Positions 1 to 7,341 of a stretch of 12,328 bases of DNA are shown in pieces. Made by a program: the position numbers and the translations under genes. The stretch is from contig DAOMZV010000022.1 of assembly GCA_035400705.1 (NCBI GenBank), positions 1 to 12,328 on the forward strand, written 5' to 3'. The notes under the pieces are model-generated. The model saw only the letters and a list, made by a program, of their open reading frames with translations, was not told where the DNA came from and did not search any database. This DNA is from GWC2-40-17 sp035400705. Lineage in GTDB: Bacteria; Patescibacteriota; Patescibacteriia; Magasanikbacterales; UBA10003. Numbering within the stretch: the first letter of the stretch is position 1; each line of letters opens with the position of its first letter.

Positions 1-294
1 AAACACTGGAAGGAAACAATTTTGTTAGATGATAATGATTGGTTATTTTTTGAAGACAAGCAGGATTTTATTGACAATTTGGATATTACCTTGACCAAAT
101 CTTTAATTGAAAAAAAGTTATCTTTAATAAAAGATAAATATCGGGAGCCTTTAATTCTTTATTTTTTTGAACAAAAATCTTACGAAGAAATTAGTGAAAT
201 GTTAAAAATTCCTAAAAGCACAGTCGGTATTTTAATTTTACGCGGTAAAAAAATTCTTAAAGAAAATTTAGAAAAACAATATGTCAGAAATTAA
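1..294 (+). CDS. Sigma-70 family (ECF-like) RNA polymerase sigma factor, C-terminal part
   Basis: The frame is open from the first base, so the gene starts upstream and only about 97 C-terminal residues are visible. A TTG at position 22 could be taken as a start, but the upstream codons are in frame and the remaining piece would lack region 2. The visible part matches sigma region 4: a helix ending KDKYREPLILYFFE, then the helix-turn-helix SYEEISEMLKIPKSTVGILI, then a basic tail (RGKKILKENL). In the family this region binds the -35 element. It overlaps the next gene by 14 bp, which suggests translational coupling, as is common for sigma/anti-sigma pairs. Region 2, the source of -10 recognition, lies outside the window. 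I am confident of the family and less sure of the ECF subclass. Confidence 0.9.
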   Translation, partial: KHWKETILLDDNDWLFFEDKQDFIDNLDITLTKSLIEKKLSLIKDKYREPLILYFFEQKSYEEISEMLKIPKSTVGILILRGKKILKENLEKQYVRN

Positions 295-1060
295 TTTAGA
301 AGAACAAGTCATGTCCGAAATAAAAAGCGGACGGGTCAAATTACGATCTAAATATATTTTTTTAGCTGAAAAATTAGGTATCGGCAGTGTTTTGGCGTTT
401 ACTATTTTATTAGCTGTCTTATTTTTTAGTCTGGCTTTGTTTTATTTAAAATCTTCAGATAATTTAGGCTATTTAAGTTTTGGTAGTCGAGGAATCTTGG
501 CTTTTTTAGAATCCTTTCCCTATTTGTTGGTTATAACTTTTGTCGTTTTAATTTTTATTGCTGGTTTTATAATCAAAAAAAGCGGATTTTTTTATCAACG
601 ACCATTTGGTTATTTAGCTGTGGCCTTATTAGGCTCGATTATTTTATTAGGTTTAGGTTTAGGTTTAACTAATTTCAATGAAAAGATTGAGCAAGGTGCT
701 TTTAATAGACATCCAGGCGGGATTTTATTTAAACCATTTCTAGATCAAGGATTAGAATCTCGACAAAGAGGATTAGTGGGGAGAATCAAAGAAATTACTT
801 CGGATTTTCTTTTAGTCCAAACCCCACGAGAAACAGAAAAAGTTTTGATTACTCATTTAGAAGAACCTTTGCCCTCCTTACACCCTAATATATTTATTAT
901 GGTTGTGGGCGAAAAACAAGCAGATGCTTTTGTGGCTAGAGGAATTAGAATAGTAGAGGATAGGAGTATGGAAATGATTAAGAGAGGAGTCCGTCAACGG
1001 TTTGATATTCAGAAATTACCACCACCGCAAGGTTTTATTATTGAACCAATTATTCGTTAA
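281..1060 (+). CDS. Three-pass membrane protein with extracytoplasmic beta-barrel-like domain; candidate anti-sigma factor/sensor
   Basis: A 259-residue protein of no family I can name with certainty. Residues 1-33 are charged and probably cytoplasmic. Hydrophobic segments at about 36-57, 78-98 and 108-131 would be membrane helices, placing the C-terminal half outside if the N-terminus is inside. Residues 141-146 include a RHPGG motif. Residues about 165-226 look like a small OB/beta-barrel fold of DUF5666 style: GLVGRIKEITSDFLLVQ, then a spaced region leading to IFIMVVGE and FVARGIRIV. The start overlaps the sigma-factor gene by 14 bp, and the MacAB-like export genes follow. From position and topology I infer a membrane anti-sigma factor or sensor; no sigma-binding motif is provable by eye. 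An internal ATG at 311 is possible but less likely. Confidence 0.7.
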   Translation: MSEINLEEQVMSEIKSGRVKLRSKYIFLAEKLGIGSVLAFTILLAVLFFSLALFYLKSSDNLGYLSFGSRGILAFLESFPYLLVITFVVLIFIAGFIIKKSGFFYQRPFGYLAVALLGSIILLGLGLGLTNFNEKIEQGAFNRHPGGILFKPFLDQGLESRQRGLVGRIKEITSDFLLVQTPRETEKVLITHLEEPLPSLHPNIFIMVVGEKQADAFVARGIRIVEDRSMEMIKRGVRQRFDIQKLPPPQGFIIEPIIR

Positions 1061-1097
1061 TAAATTAGATAGTTAATTTATAAAAATTAGTTTAAGT

Positions 1098-2882
1098 ATG
1101 AAAAAGTTTTTTCGTTGGTTTTTAAAACACAAAATAGTTTTAGGACTAATCATTATTGTTTTGGGGGGTGGCGGGTACTTGGGTTATAAAAAATTTTTTG
1201 TCAAAACCCAATCAGTGCGTTATGTAACATCCGCCGCGGAAAAAGGTTTATTGATTACTTCAATTAGTGGGACAGGACAAATTTCTGTTTCCAATCAGGT
1301 CAATGTAAATCCCAAGGCTTCGGGGGATATCACTAGTATTAATGTTACTGTTGGACAAGAAATTAAATCTGGTACTGTTATTGCTACTATTAACGCCAAA
1401 GAAGCTTTAAAAACAGTGCGTGATGCTGAAACTAGTTTAGAATCGGCGAAAATTTCCTATGCTAAATTAGTTCAACCGGCTGATGAGCTAAGTCTTTTAC
1501 AAGCAGAAAATTCTTTAGCTGCAGCTAAGGAAAACAGGGAGCAAACTGAAGAAACTTTAAATAAAAATTATGAAGACGGTTTTAATAGTGTAACCAACGC
1601 GTTTTTGGATTTGCCAACTGTTATGGCCGGTTTAAAAGATATTTTATACGGTTATGATTACAGCAATAATTATACTAACATTGATTGGTATGCGAACCAA
1701 GGGGTCTCTTTAAATTCTAATAATAACGATATTTATAATAAGATTTCTCTTTATCGTCAAAATGTGAACGATGCTTATGCTGCAGCTCGCAAAAAATACG
1801 ATGCTAATTTTGATCTTTATAAAACTGTATCTCGTGATGTTGAAACTGCGACTATTGATAGCTTAATTATGGAAACTTACGAAACTACCAAATTAGTCTC
1901 CGATGCAGTTAAAAGCGCTAATAATTTTGTCGATTTAATTCAGGATTTGATGCTAGACAGGTCGTCAGATGTAACTATCCCTTCTTTGATGTCCACCCAC
2001 CAAAATAGTTTGGATAATTATACTTCTAAGACTAATAGCCATTTAACTAACTTGTTGTCAGCTAAAAATACTATTGCCAATTCTAAAAGTTCTTTAGTTA
2101 CAGCTGATCGTTCAATTGCGGAAAAAACCGCTTCCTTGGAAGAATTAAAAGCCGGAGCCGATTCTCTGGATATTCAATCCCAAAAACTTTCCTTAAAACA
2201 AAAAGAAAATTCTTTGTTGGATGCTAAAGAAAAATTAGCAGATTATACCATCAGGGCTCCTTTTGATGGGGTCGTAGCTGAAGTAGATATTAAAAAAGGG
2301 GATACTGTTTCCTCTGGCTCTACGGCGGTTATTTTGGTGACCAAACAAAAGATTGCTACTATTTCTTTAAACGAGTCTGATATTGCTAAAGTGGCTGTGG
2401 GTCAAAAAGTTAATTTGACTTTTGATGCTTTGGAAGATTTGACTATTACTGGTGAGGTGGCTGAAGTAGATTCTTTAGGCACTACCAGCCAAGGAGTTGT
2501 TAGCTATAATGTAAAAATTGCTTTTGATGTTCAAGATGACAGAGTTAAATCCGGTATGAGTATTAATGCGGAAATCATTACGTCTTCCAAAGCTGATGTT
2601 TTAATGGTTTCTAGTAGCGCTGTCAAAACCTTCGGTTCCTCTAATTATGTTGAAATTTTAATTGATGGAGTGCCTCAGAAAAAAACAGTTACTATCGGCG
2701 ACAGTAATGACACGATGACTGAAATAATTAGTGGATTAGCAGAAGGCGAGGAAATTATTACTCAAACAATTAAAATTAGTAGTTCTTCTTCCAATAAAAC
2801 TTCTACTACAAAATCAACTACGAATATTATGGGTGGGATGATGATTGGTGGTGGTGCCGGCGGACCTCCTCCAGGACAGTAA
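1098..2882 (+). CDS. MacA/HlyD-family membrane fusion (adaptor) protein with enlarged hairpin region
   Basis: A 594-residue adaptor of an ABC exporter. An N-terminal anchor helix lies at about 12-30. The first half of the lipoyl-like domain follows (about 64-100, with ASGDITSINVTVGQEIKSG). The second half is at 383-415 (YTIRAPFDGVVAEVDIKKGD). A beta-barrel runs from about 417 to 490 and a membrane-proximal domain from about 495 to 556. The tail (about 561-594) is a Ser/Thr linker followed by a Gly/Met/Pro-rich end. Between the lipoyl halves are about 280 residues, predicted coiled coil at both ends (about 101-157 and 340-382) with an Asn/Tyr-rich insert. E. coli MacA is only about 370 residues long in total. 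The ATPase and permease genes follow directly. In a single-membrane cell it would act like Bacillus YknX rather than docking to TolC. No Shine-Dalgarno precedes the ATG. Confidence 0.9.
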   Translation: MKKFFRWFLKHKIVLGLIIIVLGGGGYLGYKKFFVKTQSVRYVTSAAEKGLLITSISGTGQISVSNQVNVNPKASGDITSINVTVGQEIKSGTVIATINAKEALKTVRDAETSLESAKISYAKLVQPADELSLLQAENSLAAAKENREQTEETLNKNYEDGFNSVTNAFLDLPTVMAGLKDILYGYDYSNNYTNIDWYANQGVSLNSNNNDIYNKISLYRQNVNDAYAAARKKYDANFDLYKTVSRDVETATIDSLIMETYETTKLVSDAVKSANNFVDLIQDLMLDRSSDVTIPSLMSTHQNSLDNYTSKTNSHLTNLLSAKNTIANSKSSLVTADRSIAEKTASLEELKAGADSLDIQSQKLSLKQKENSLLDAKEKLADYTIRAPFDGVVAEVDIKKGDTVSSGSTAVILVTKQKIATISLNESDIAKVAVGQKVNLTFDALEDLTITGEVAEVDSLGTTSQGVVSYNVKIAFDVQDDRVKSGMSINAEIITSSKADVLMVSSSAVKTFGSSNYVEILIDGVPQKKTVTIGDSNDTMTEIISGLAEGEEIITQTIKISSSSSNKTSTTKSTTNIMGGMMIGGGAGGPPPGQ

Positions 2883-2894
2883 ACATCAATTTAT

Positions 2895-3587
2895 ATGATG
2901 ATCAAATGTAGTAATATTGAAAAAAAATACTTTTCTGGTGATAATGAATTGACTGTTTTAAATGATATAAATTTTAGTATTGAAAAAGGGGAGTTTGTGG
3001 CCATTATGGGTCCTTCGGGTTCTGGCAAATCAACTTTAATGAATATTTTAGGTGCACTGGATAGACCAACTAGCGGCGAATATTTGTTAAATGGAGAGGA
3101 TGTTTTTTCTATGTCGGACGAAGATTTAGCTAAAATTCGTTCAGAAAAAATTGGGTTTGTTTTTCAGTCATTTAATTTATTACCTCGCTCTACGGTATTA
3201 AGAAATGTTATTCTACCGTTGCTCTATGATAGTAAGACTCCTAAGGTGGAGCGTTATCAAAAAGCTGCCAAGGCACTGAAGGCGGCTGGTTTAGATGAAG
3301 ATCGCTGGGAACACCTTTCTAATCAATTGTCTGGTGGACAAATGCAAAGAGTGGCTATTGCTCGGGCTTTGGTTAATAATCCAGAAATTATTTTAGCCGA
3401 TGAGCCGACTGGTAATTTGGATACTAAAACCGGGAAAATTGTTTTAGAGTCATTTCAAGAATTAAATTCCAAACACGGACACACTATTATTTTAATTACT
3501 CACGATCGTTATGTGGCTGAACATGCTGATAGAATTATTGAAATTAGAGACGGTCGTATTTTATCTGATTTAAAAACCAAAAAATAA
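2895..3587 (+). CDS. MacB/LolD-type ABC transporter ATP-binding protein
   Basis: A 230-residue nucleotide-binding subunit that powers the adjacent permease. All diagnostic motifs are present: Walker A GPSGSGKST (39-47), Q-loop Gln91 in FVFQSFNLLP, signature LSGGQ (145-149), Walker B IILADE (165-170) followed by PTGNLDT, and the H-loop His203 in LITHD. The pattern FQSFNLLPRSTVLRNVILPL is typical of the MacB/LolD/FtsE branch. ATPase and permease are separate genes, as in YknY/YknZ, not fused as in E. coli MacB. The gene lies 12 bp after the adaptor and one base before the permease. Two consecutive ATGs begin the frame; I use the first, which is preceded by T like the other starts here. The transported substrate cannot be read from the sequence. 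Confidence 0.97.
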   Translation: MMIKCSNIEKKYFSGDNELTVLNDINFSIEKGEFVAIMGPSGSGKSTLMNILGALDRPTSGEYLLNGEDVFSMSDEDLAKIRSEKIGFVFQSFNLLPRSTVLRNVILPLLYDSKTPKVERYQKAAKALKAAGLDEDRWEHLSNQLSGGQMQRVAIARALVNNPEIILADEPTGNLDTKTGKIVLESFQELNSKHGHTIILITHDRYVAEHADRIIEIRDGRILSDLKTKK

Positions 3588-3588
3588 T

Positions 3589-4812
3589 ATGCTTTTTTCC
3601 GACTTATTTGAAGAGACATATTTTTCTTTAGCTTCTAACAAATCTCGTTCCGCTTTAACTATTTTAGGTATTGTTATTGGTATTGGTTCGGTTATCACCA
3701 TGATTTCTATTGGTCAGGGCGCATCTCAAAGTATTACTAGCAAAGTAGAATCACTAGGTACTAACTTATTGGTAGTTATGCCAGGAAGGCAGAAAAGCAC
3801 CGGCAGTGTTGTAAAAAATGCTATGGGTTCATCCCAATCTTTAAAATTATCTGATGCTAAAGCGATTGCAGAAAATATTTCTGATATTACAGCTGTAGCA
3901 CCAACTGTTAGTACACGTAAACAAGTTCGTTTAAAAACGGCTAATACTAATACTAGTATTTACGGAATTGATCCTAATTATTTTTCTTTAAAAACAATTG
4001 AATTAGCTAATGGTAGCGGTATTACTCAAGCTCACATAGAGTCTAATGCCAAGGTGGCGGTTTTGGGTCCAACAGTTAGTGACACTTTATGTGGCGAAGA
4101 TGTTGATTGTACTGGCCAAAAAATTAAAATTGACAGCCAAGAATTTACTGTTGTAGGCATTACCGAGGCAAAGGGCGGAACCGGTATGGGCAGCTCTGAT
4201 GATTTAATCTATATTCCTTTGTCAACAGCGCAAAAATATATCACTGGTAACGAATATTTAAGTAATATTAATGTTCAAGTTTCCGATGCTTCTTTTATGG
4301 ATACAGTAGAAACTAGTGTTCAAGATTTATTATTACAAAGACATAAAATTAGTGATGTTGATTCTGCTGATTTTAGTATTATGAATCAGGCTGATATGTT
4401 AAGCGCCATGACCTCTGTGACTGGAACTCTAACCTTGCTACTGGGCGCGATTGCGGGCATTTCTCTTTTGGTTGGCGGTATTGGTATTATGAATATGATG
4501 CTCACAACTGTAACCGAACGCACTCGAGAAATTGGTTTGCGCAAATCATTGGGTGCCAACAGTCATGATATTAGCATGCAATTTTTAACTGAATCTACAA
4601 CCTTGACTTTTATTGGTGGAATAATCGGAATTATGTTAGGGTGTATTGCAGCTTGGCTCATCACTAAATTAAGTGGTACAGTTACGGCCATCACTTGGAC
4701 TTCCATCATTTTATCTTTTGGTGTTTCAGCTTTAATTGGAATTGTGTTTGGTTATTATCCGGCTCGACGCGCTTCTAAATTAAATCCTATTGATGCTTTG
4801 CGTTATCAGTAA
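3589..4812 (+). CDS. MacB/FtsX-family ABC transporter permease
   Basis: A 407-residue permease of the MacB type: an N-terminal helix (about 22-43, in SALTILGIVIGIGSVITMIS), a large extracytoplasmic MacB_PCD domain (about 44-270) and three C-terminal helices (about 280-307, 335-359, 370-390) in an FtsX domain. The conserved stretch GIGIMNMMLTTVTERTREIG (297-316) is followed by LRKSLGA. The end (PARRASKLNPIDALRYQ) is characteristic of the family. The extracytoplasmic domain has a close cysteine pair (Cys168 and Cys174) that could form a disulfide. This type of exporter works by mechanotransmission, coupling cytoplasmic ATP hydrolysis to movements outside the membrane. A single base separates it from the ATPase stop codon. 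Confidence 0.96.
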   Translation: MLFSDLFEETYFSLASNKSRSALTILGIVIGIGSVITMISIGQGASQSITSKVESLGTNLLVVMPGRQKSTGSVVKNAMGSSQSLKLSDAKAIAENISDITAVAPTVSTRKQVRLKTANTNTSIYGIDPNYFSLKTIELANGSGITQAHIESNAKVAVLGPTVSDTLCGEDVDCTGQKIKIDSQEFTVVGITEAKGGTGMGSSDDLIYIPLSTAQKYITGNEYLSNINVQVSDASFMDTVETSVQDLLLQRHKISDVDSADFSIMNQADMLSAMTSVTGTLTLLLGAIAGISLLVGGIGIMNMMLTTVTERTREIGLRKSLGANSHDISMQFLTESTTLTFIGGIIGIMLGCIAAWLITKLSGTVTAITWTSIILSFGVSALIGIVFGYYPARRASKLNPIDALRYQ

Positions 4813-4837
4813 ATTAAAATTATTAAATTTTTTCTAT

Positions 4838-5500
4838 ATGTCTAAATTTTTTTCTTTGTTAGTTTTGTCTTCTGTTATTATTTTAGCAGGATCGGGTTGT
4901 TCTACTAATACTAAAAAACAAAATAATTTAAATATAAAAAATAATAATTGGGGTGAGCAAAGGGGAGATTTTGCTTCTAGCACCGCCCCTAATAATAGAA
5001 TTCAAGCTAGTTTAAATGATTTAACAATTGGTAAAGAAGTTATGATAACAGGTTCTTCTAATGGAAATGGTTCAATCACTGCAACCGAAATTATGATTGG
5101 TGATTTTAAAAACTTTGCTTCTAGCACCAGACCCAATTTAAATAAAGGTTCCTCGTCACAACCAATTGGAGAAACAGGGGTGGTGTTGGATCGTTCCATG
5201 GATAGACAAAGATTTGACGGAAATTTTACTCCTCCCATATCGTCGGGTAGTAAAGGATCAATAGGGCCAAACTCACGGGCTAGTTCTGGTTTGGGAGTGG
5301 CTTCTCAAGTGCGTTTCGTGGGTGAAATTATAAAAAAAGATGCCACTTCTTTAGTGATTAAAATAGCCAATCGCGGTTCACAAATTGTATATTATACAGA
5401 AAAAACATTGGTTTATCTTATGGATAAATCACTTCAACCACCAACGGAAAAACCAGTTAATACTTCTAGTACAGAAGCGCTAGAAGCACCTAAGCAATAA
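4838..5500 (+). CDS. Lipoprotein-like extracytoplasmic protein with DUF5666-like segments, last gene of the exporter operon
   Basis: I place the start at 4838 (220 residues). An upstream TTG/ATG near 4790 would overlap the permease gene and put extra polar residues before the signal peptide. From 4838 the protein begins MSKFFSLLVLSSVIILAGSGC, a signal peptide with a plausible though imperfect lipobox and Cys21. The body is low in complexity and rich in Ser, Asn and Pro. Residues 59-88 (LNDLTIGKEVMITGSS, then GSITATEIMIG) resemble the second half of a DUF5666 barrel. Residues 157-193 (VRFVGEIIKKDATSLVIKI, then YYTEKTLVY) resemble a first half. A FASSTxPN motif occurs twice (45-52 and 93-100). 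It sits 25 bp after the permease and just before a terminator, so it is probably an accessory outer-surface component of the exporter. Its function is not known. Confidence 0.75.
   Translation: MSKFFSLLVLSSVIILAGSGCSTNTKKQNNLNIKNNNWGEQRGDFASSTAPNNRIQASLNDLTIGKEVMITGSSNGNGSITATEIMIGDFKNFASSTRPNLNKGSSSQPIGETGVVLDRSMDRQRFDGNFTPPISSGSKGSIGPNSRASSGLGVASQVRFVGEIIKKDATSLVIKIANRGSQIVYYTEKTLVYLMDKSLQPPTEKPVNTSSTEALEAPKQ
4970..5128 (+). repeat. Short direct repeat within the lipoprotein gene
   Basis: A 15-base sequence (TTTGCTTCTAGCACC) occurs at 4970-4984 and again at 5114-5128. Both copies are read in the same frame and encode FASST. They flank the DUF5666-like segment, so it may be a remnant of an internal duplication or a linker motif. 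Confidence 0.6.
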
Positions 5501-5505
5501 AAGCT

Positions 5506-5533
5506 ATCCCGCGTTAAATAACGCGGGATTTTT
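5506..5533 (+). terminator. Rho-independent terminator closing the exporter operon
   Basis: A perfect 10-bp stem (ATCCCGCGTT at 5506-5515 and its complement at 5520-5529) with a 4-base AAAT loop is followed by a run of five T (5529-5533). It begins six bases after the lipoprotein stop codon. The GC-rich stem stands out in AT-rich surroundings. Confidence 0.93.
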
Positions 5534-5535
5534 GG

Positions 5536-5564
5536 TTGGTTGAAATTGTGGGAAATGATATAAT
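5536..5564 (+). promoter_or_regulatory. Sigma-70-type promoter with extended -10 for the protease operon
   Basis: A perfect -10 TATAAT (5559-5564) carries an extended TGA before it (5556-5558). With a 17-bp spacer the -35 is TTGGTT (5536-5541). It lies directly after the upstream terminator. Transcription would start near 5571, leaving a leader of about 19 nt before the ATG at 5590. Confidence 0.8.
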
Positions 5565-5589
5565 ATATAAATCGAATTTTAGCTAAATT

Positions 5590-6537
5590 ATGAAAATCCG
5601 TTTTTTTAGATTTTTTGATTTAATTTTAGCCATAATTATTGTGGTTGGGCTTTTAATTATATTCAAAAATCCCTTACAGCAGATATATTGGCGCTGGCAA
5701 CAAAAATTTAAACCGTGTAGCCAGCCAATAAGTTATTCATTAGGTGGTTTTGATGATCGTTTTAATATCAGTCAAAAAGATTTTTTGAATTCTTTAGAGC
5801 AGGCTGAAAGTTTATGGGAAAGATCTCTTAACAAAAATTTGTTTGAATATACCTCGGCTAGTGGCACTTTAATAGTTAATTTAGTTTATGATTATCGTCA
5901 GGAAGCGACACAAAAATTAGAGAGATTAGGTATTACGATTGATGACAACGAAGAAAGTTATAATTTATTAAAAACTAAATACGACGATTTGCTAAGGAAG
6001 TATAATCAGCAAAAAAAAGAATTCGATGCTTTAATAAAAACTTTTGAATCTCAAAAAAAAGATTATGAAACGGAAGTTGATTTTTGGAATAAAAAAAATG
6101 GGGCGCCAGAAAAAGAATACAATCAATTACAATCAAAACGTCAAGAGTTAAATAAATTAGCTGATAAAATAAATCAAAAGCAAGACGAATTAAATCAGTT
6201 GGCTGATGATATCAATGCCACAGTTAATGTTTTAAATCAATTGGTTTATGAACTAAATTTAACTGTTGATAAATATAATACGATTGGTGAATCTCGCGGG
6301 GTTGAATTTCAAGAGGGGGAATATAAAAGTGATCTACAAGGAACAGAGATTAATATTTATCAATTTGATAGTAAGGCTAGTTTAGTTAGAGTCTTAGCTC
6401 ACGAATTAGGTCATGTTTTAGGTTTAGACCACGTTGATGATTCGCAGGCGATTATGTATCGTTTAAATGAAGGTAGAAATGATAAAATCACAGCCACCGA
6501 TTTAGCTGAATTAAAAAAAGTTTGTGGTGTAAAATAA
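5590..6537 (+). CDS. Membrane-anchored matrixin-like zinc metalloprotease with internal coiled coil
   Basis: A 315-residue protein. An N-terminal signal anchor (about 8-25, FDLILAIIIVVGLLIIF) places the rest outside the cell. The zinc site HELGHVLGLDH (271-281) is the HExxHxxGxxH signature of metzincins. The IMY at 288-290 fits the Met-turn, and the end (ITATDLAELKKVCG) is matrixin-like. The N-terminal half of the fold appears at about 43-100 (CSQPISYSLGGFDDRF, then the strand LIVNLVYDY). Between these halves, about 102-232 form a long predicted coiled coil with LN pairs at 187, 201, 215 and 222. Cys43 and Cys312 could join both ends of the catalytic domain by a disulfide. Substrate unknown; cell-surface protein processing is an inference. 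It is the first gene of its operon. Confidence 0.9.
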   Translation: MKIRFFRFFDLILAIIIVVGLLIIFKNPLQQIYWRWQQKFKPCSQPISYSLGGFDDRFNISQKDFLNSLEQAESLWERSLNKNLFEYTSASGTLIVNLVYDYRQEATQKLERLGITIDDNEESYNLLKTKYDDLLRKYNQQKKEFDALIKTFESQKKDYETEVDFWNKKNGAPEKEYNQLQSKRQELNKLADKINQKQDELNQLADDINATVNVLNQLVYELNLTVDKYNTIGESRGVEFQEGEYKSDLQGTEINIYQFDSKASLVRVLAHELGHVLGLDHVDDSQAIMYRLNEGRNDKITATDLAELKKVCGVK

Positions 6538-6550
6538 ATATTTTAGTCCT

Positions 6551-7303
6551 ATGTCAGAATATTATAATCCTAATCGAACCAGAAATTTATTTGATCCTAC
6601 CTCACAAGAACCTTTTAAATTAAGTCGTTCTAAATTAGATTTATTTTTGAACTGCCCTCGTTGTTTTTATTTGGATAGACGTTTGGGTGTTGGTCGACCA
6701 CCAGGTTTTCCTTTTTCTTTAAATTCTGCCGTAGATACTTTGTTGAAAAAAGAATTTGATTTGCATCGTGCGCAAGGTTCAGCTCATCCTTTAATGAAAA
6801 GTTATGGGGTAGAAGCTATACCCTTTAATCATATAAAAATTGATGAGTGGCGAGAAAATTTTAAAGGTGTTCAATATTATCATGAGATGACCAATTTAAT
6901 TATTACCGGGGCAGTTGATGATATTTGGATTAATCCTCAAAAAGAATTAATCGTTGTTGATTATAAATCTACTAGTAAAGAAGGGGAGGTAAGTTTGGAT
7001 GCTGGCTGGCAGATTGGATATAAAAGGCAGATGGAGATTTATCAGTGGCTTTTAAGACATAATGATTTTAAAGTGTCTGATACAGGTTTTTTTGTCTATG
7101 TTAATGGACGCACAGATTTGGCTGCTTTTGATGGAAAATTAGAGTTTGATGTAAAATTAATTTCTTATACTGGCAATGATGACTGGGTAGAACAAACCAT
7201 TTTTGATGCTCATGCCTGTTTGTTAAATAATACTATCCCTGCAGCTGGAAAAAACTGCGACTATTGTAGTTATATTGAAGCCGTAAATAACAAAACAAAA
7301 TAA
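6551..7303 (+). CDS. PD-(D/E)XK nuclease superfamily protein, RecB/Cas4-like, with two CxxC motifs
   Basis: A 250-residue nuclease-like protein. The N-terminal FKLSRSKLDLFLNCPRCFYL (22-41) resembles the opening motif of RecB/AddB/Cas4-type nucleases. The core has GAVDDIW (120-126, metal-binding Asp123 or Asp124), VVDYKS (135-140, Asp137 and Lys139) and QMEIY (160-164), which fits the QxxxY motif. Cysteines lie at 35, 38, 223, 236 and 239. The C-terminal NCDYCSY recalls the Fe-S cluster end of the family, but the usual last cysteine is absent and Cys38 is extra. No cas genes are nearby, so this is a stand-alone nuclease, perhaps for DNA processing or repair. It lies 13 bp after the protease gene in the same direction. 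Confidence 0.88.
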   Translation: MSEYYNPNRTRNLFDPTSQEPFKLSRSKLDLFLNCPRCFYLDRRLGVGRPPGFPFSLNSAVDTLLKKEFDLHRAQGSAHPLMKSYGVEAIPFNHIKIDEWRENFKGVQYYHEMTNLIITGAVDDIWINPQKELIVVDYKSTSKEGEVSLDAGWQIGYKRQMEIYQWLLRHNDFKVSDTGFFVYVNGRTDLAAFDGKLEFDVKLISYTGNDDWVEQTIFDAHACLLNNTIPAAGKNCDYCSYIEAVNNKTK

Positions 7304-7341
7304 AGAGGTTTTGTCATCGGAATTTATCAAAGATAATTTTT

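Noticed and set aside
1041..1070. Possible promoter TTGAAC/TTAGAT before the adaptor gene
   Set aside because: Weak -10 match and 18-bp spacer; the 37-bp gap is compatible with read-through from the sigma-factor genes.
4790..4837. Earlier start for the lipoprotein gene
   Set aside because: It would overlap the permease gene and add 16 residues before an otherwise normal signal peptide; ATG 4838 fits better.
5002..5238. Minus-strand open frame of 78 codons opposite the lipoprotein gene
   Set aside because: It lies wholly within a better supported gene, has no family motif, and matches a shadow frame in low-complexity sequence.
6551..7303. Calling the PD-(D/E)XK protein Cas4 and looking for a CRISPR locus
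   Set aside because: No cas genes, repeat arrays or spacers are present, and the cysteine pattern differs from Cas4.
7311..7337. Possible promoter TTGTCA/GATAAT before the hydrolase gene
   Set aside because: The spacer is 15 bp and the -10 ends four bases before the ATG, which would make a leaderless or truncated message; the gene fits the upstream operon.
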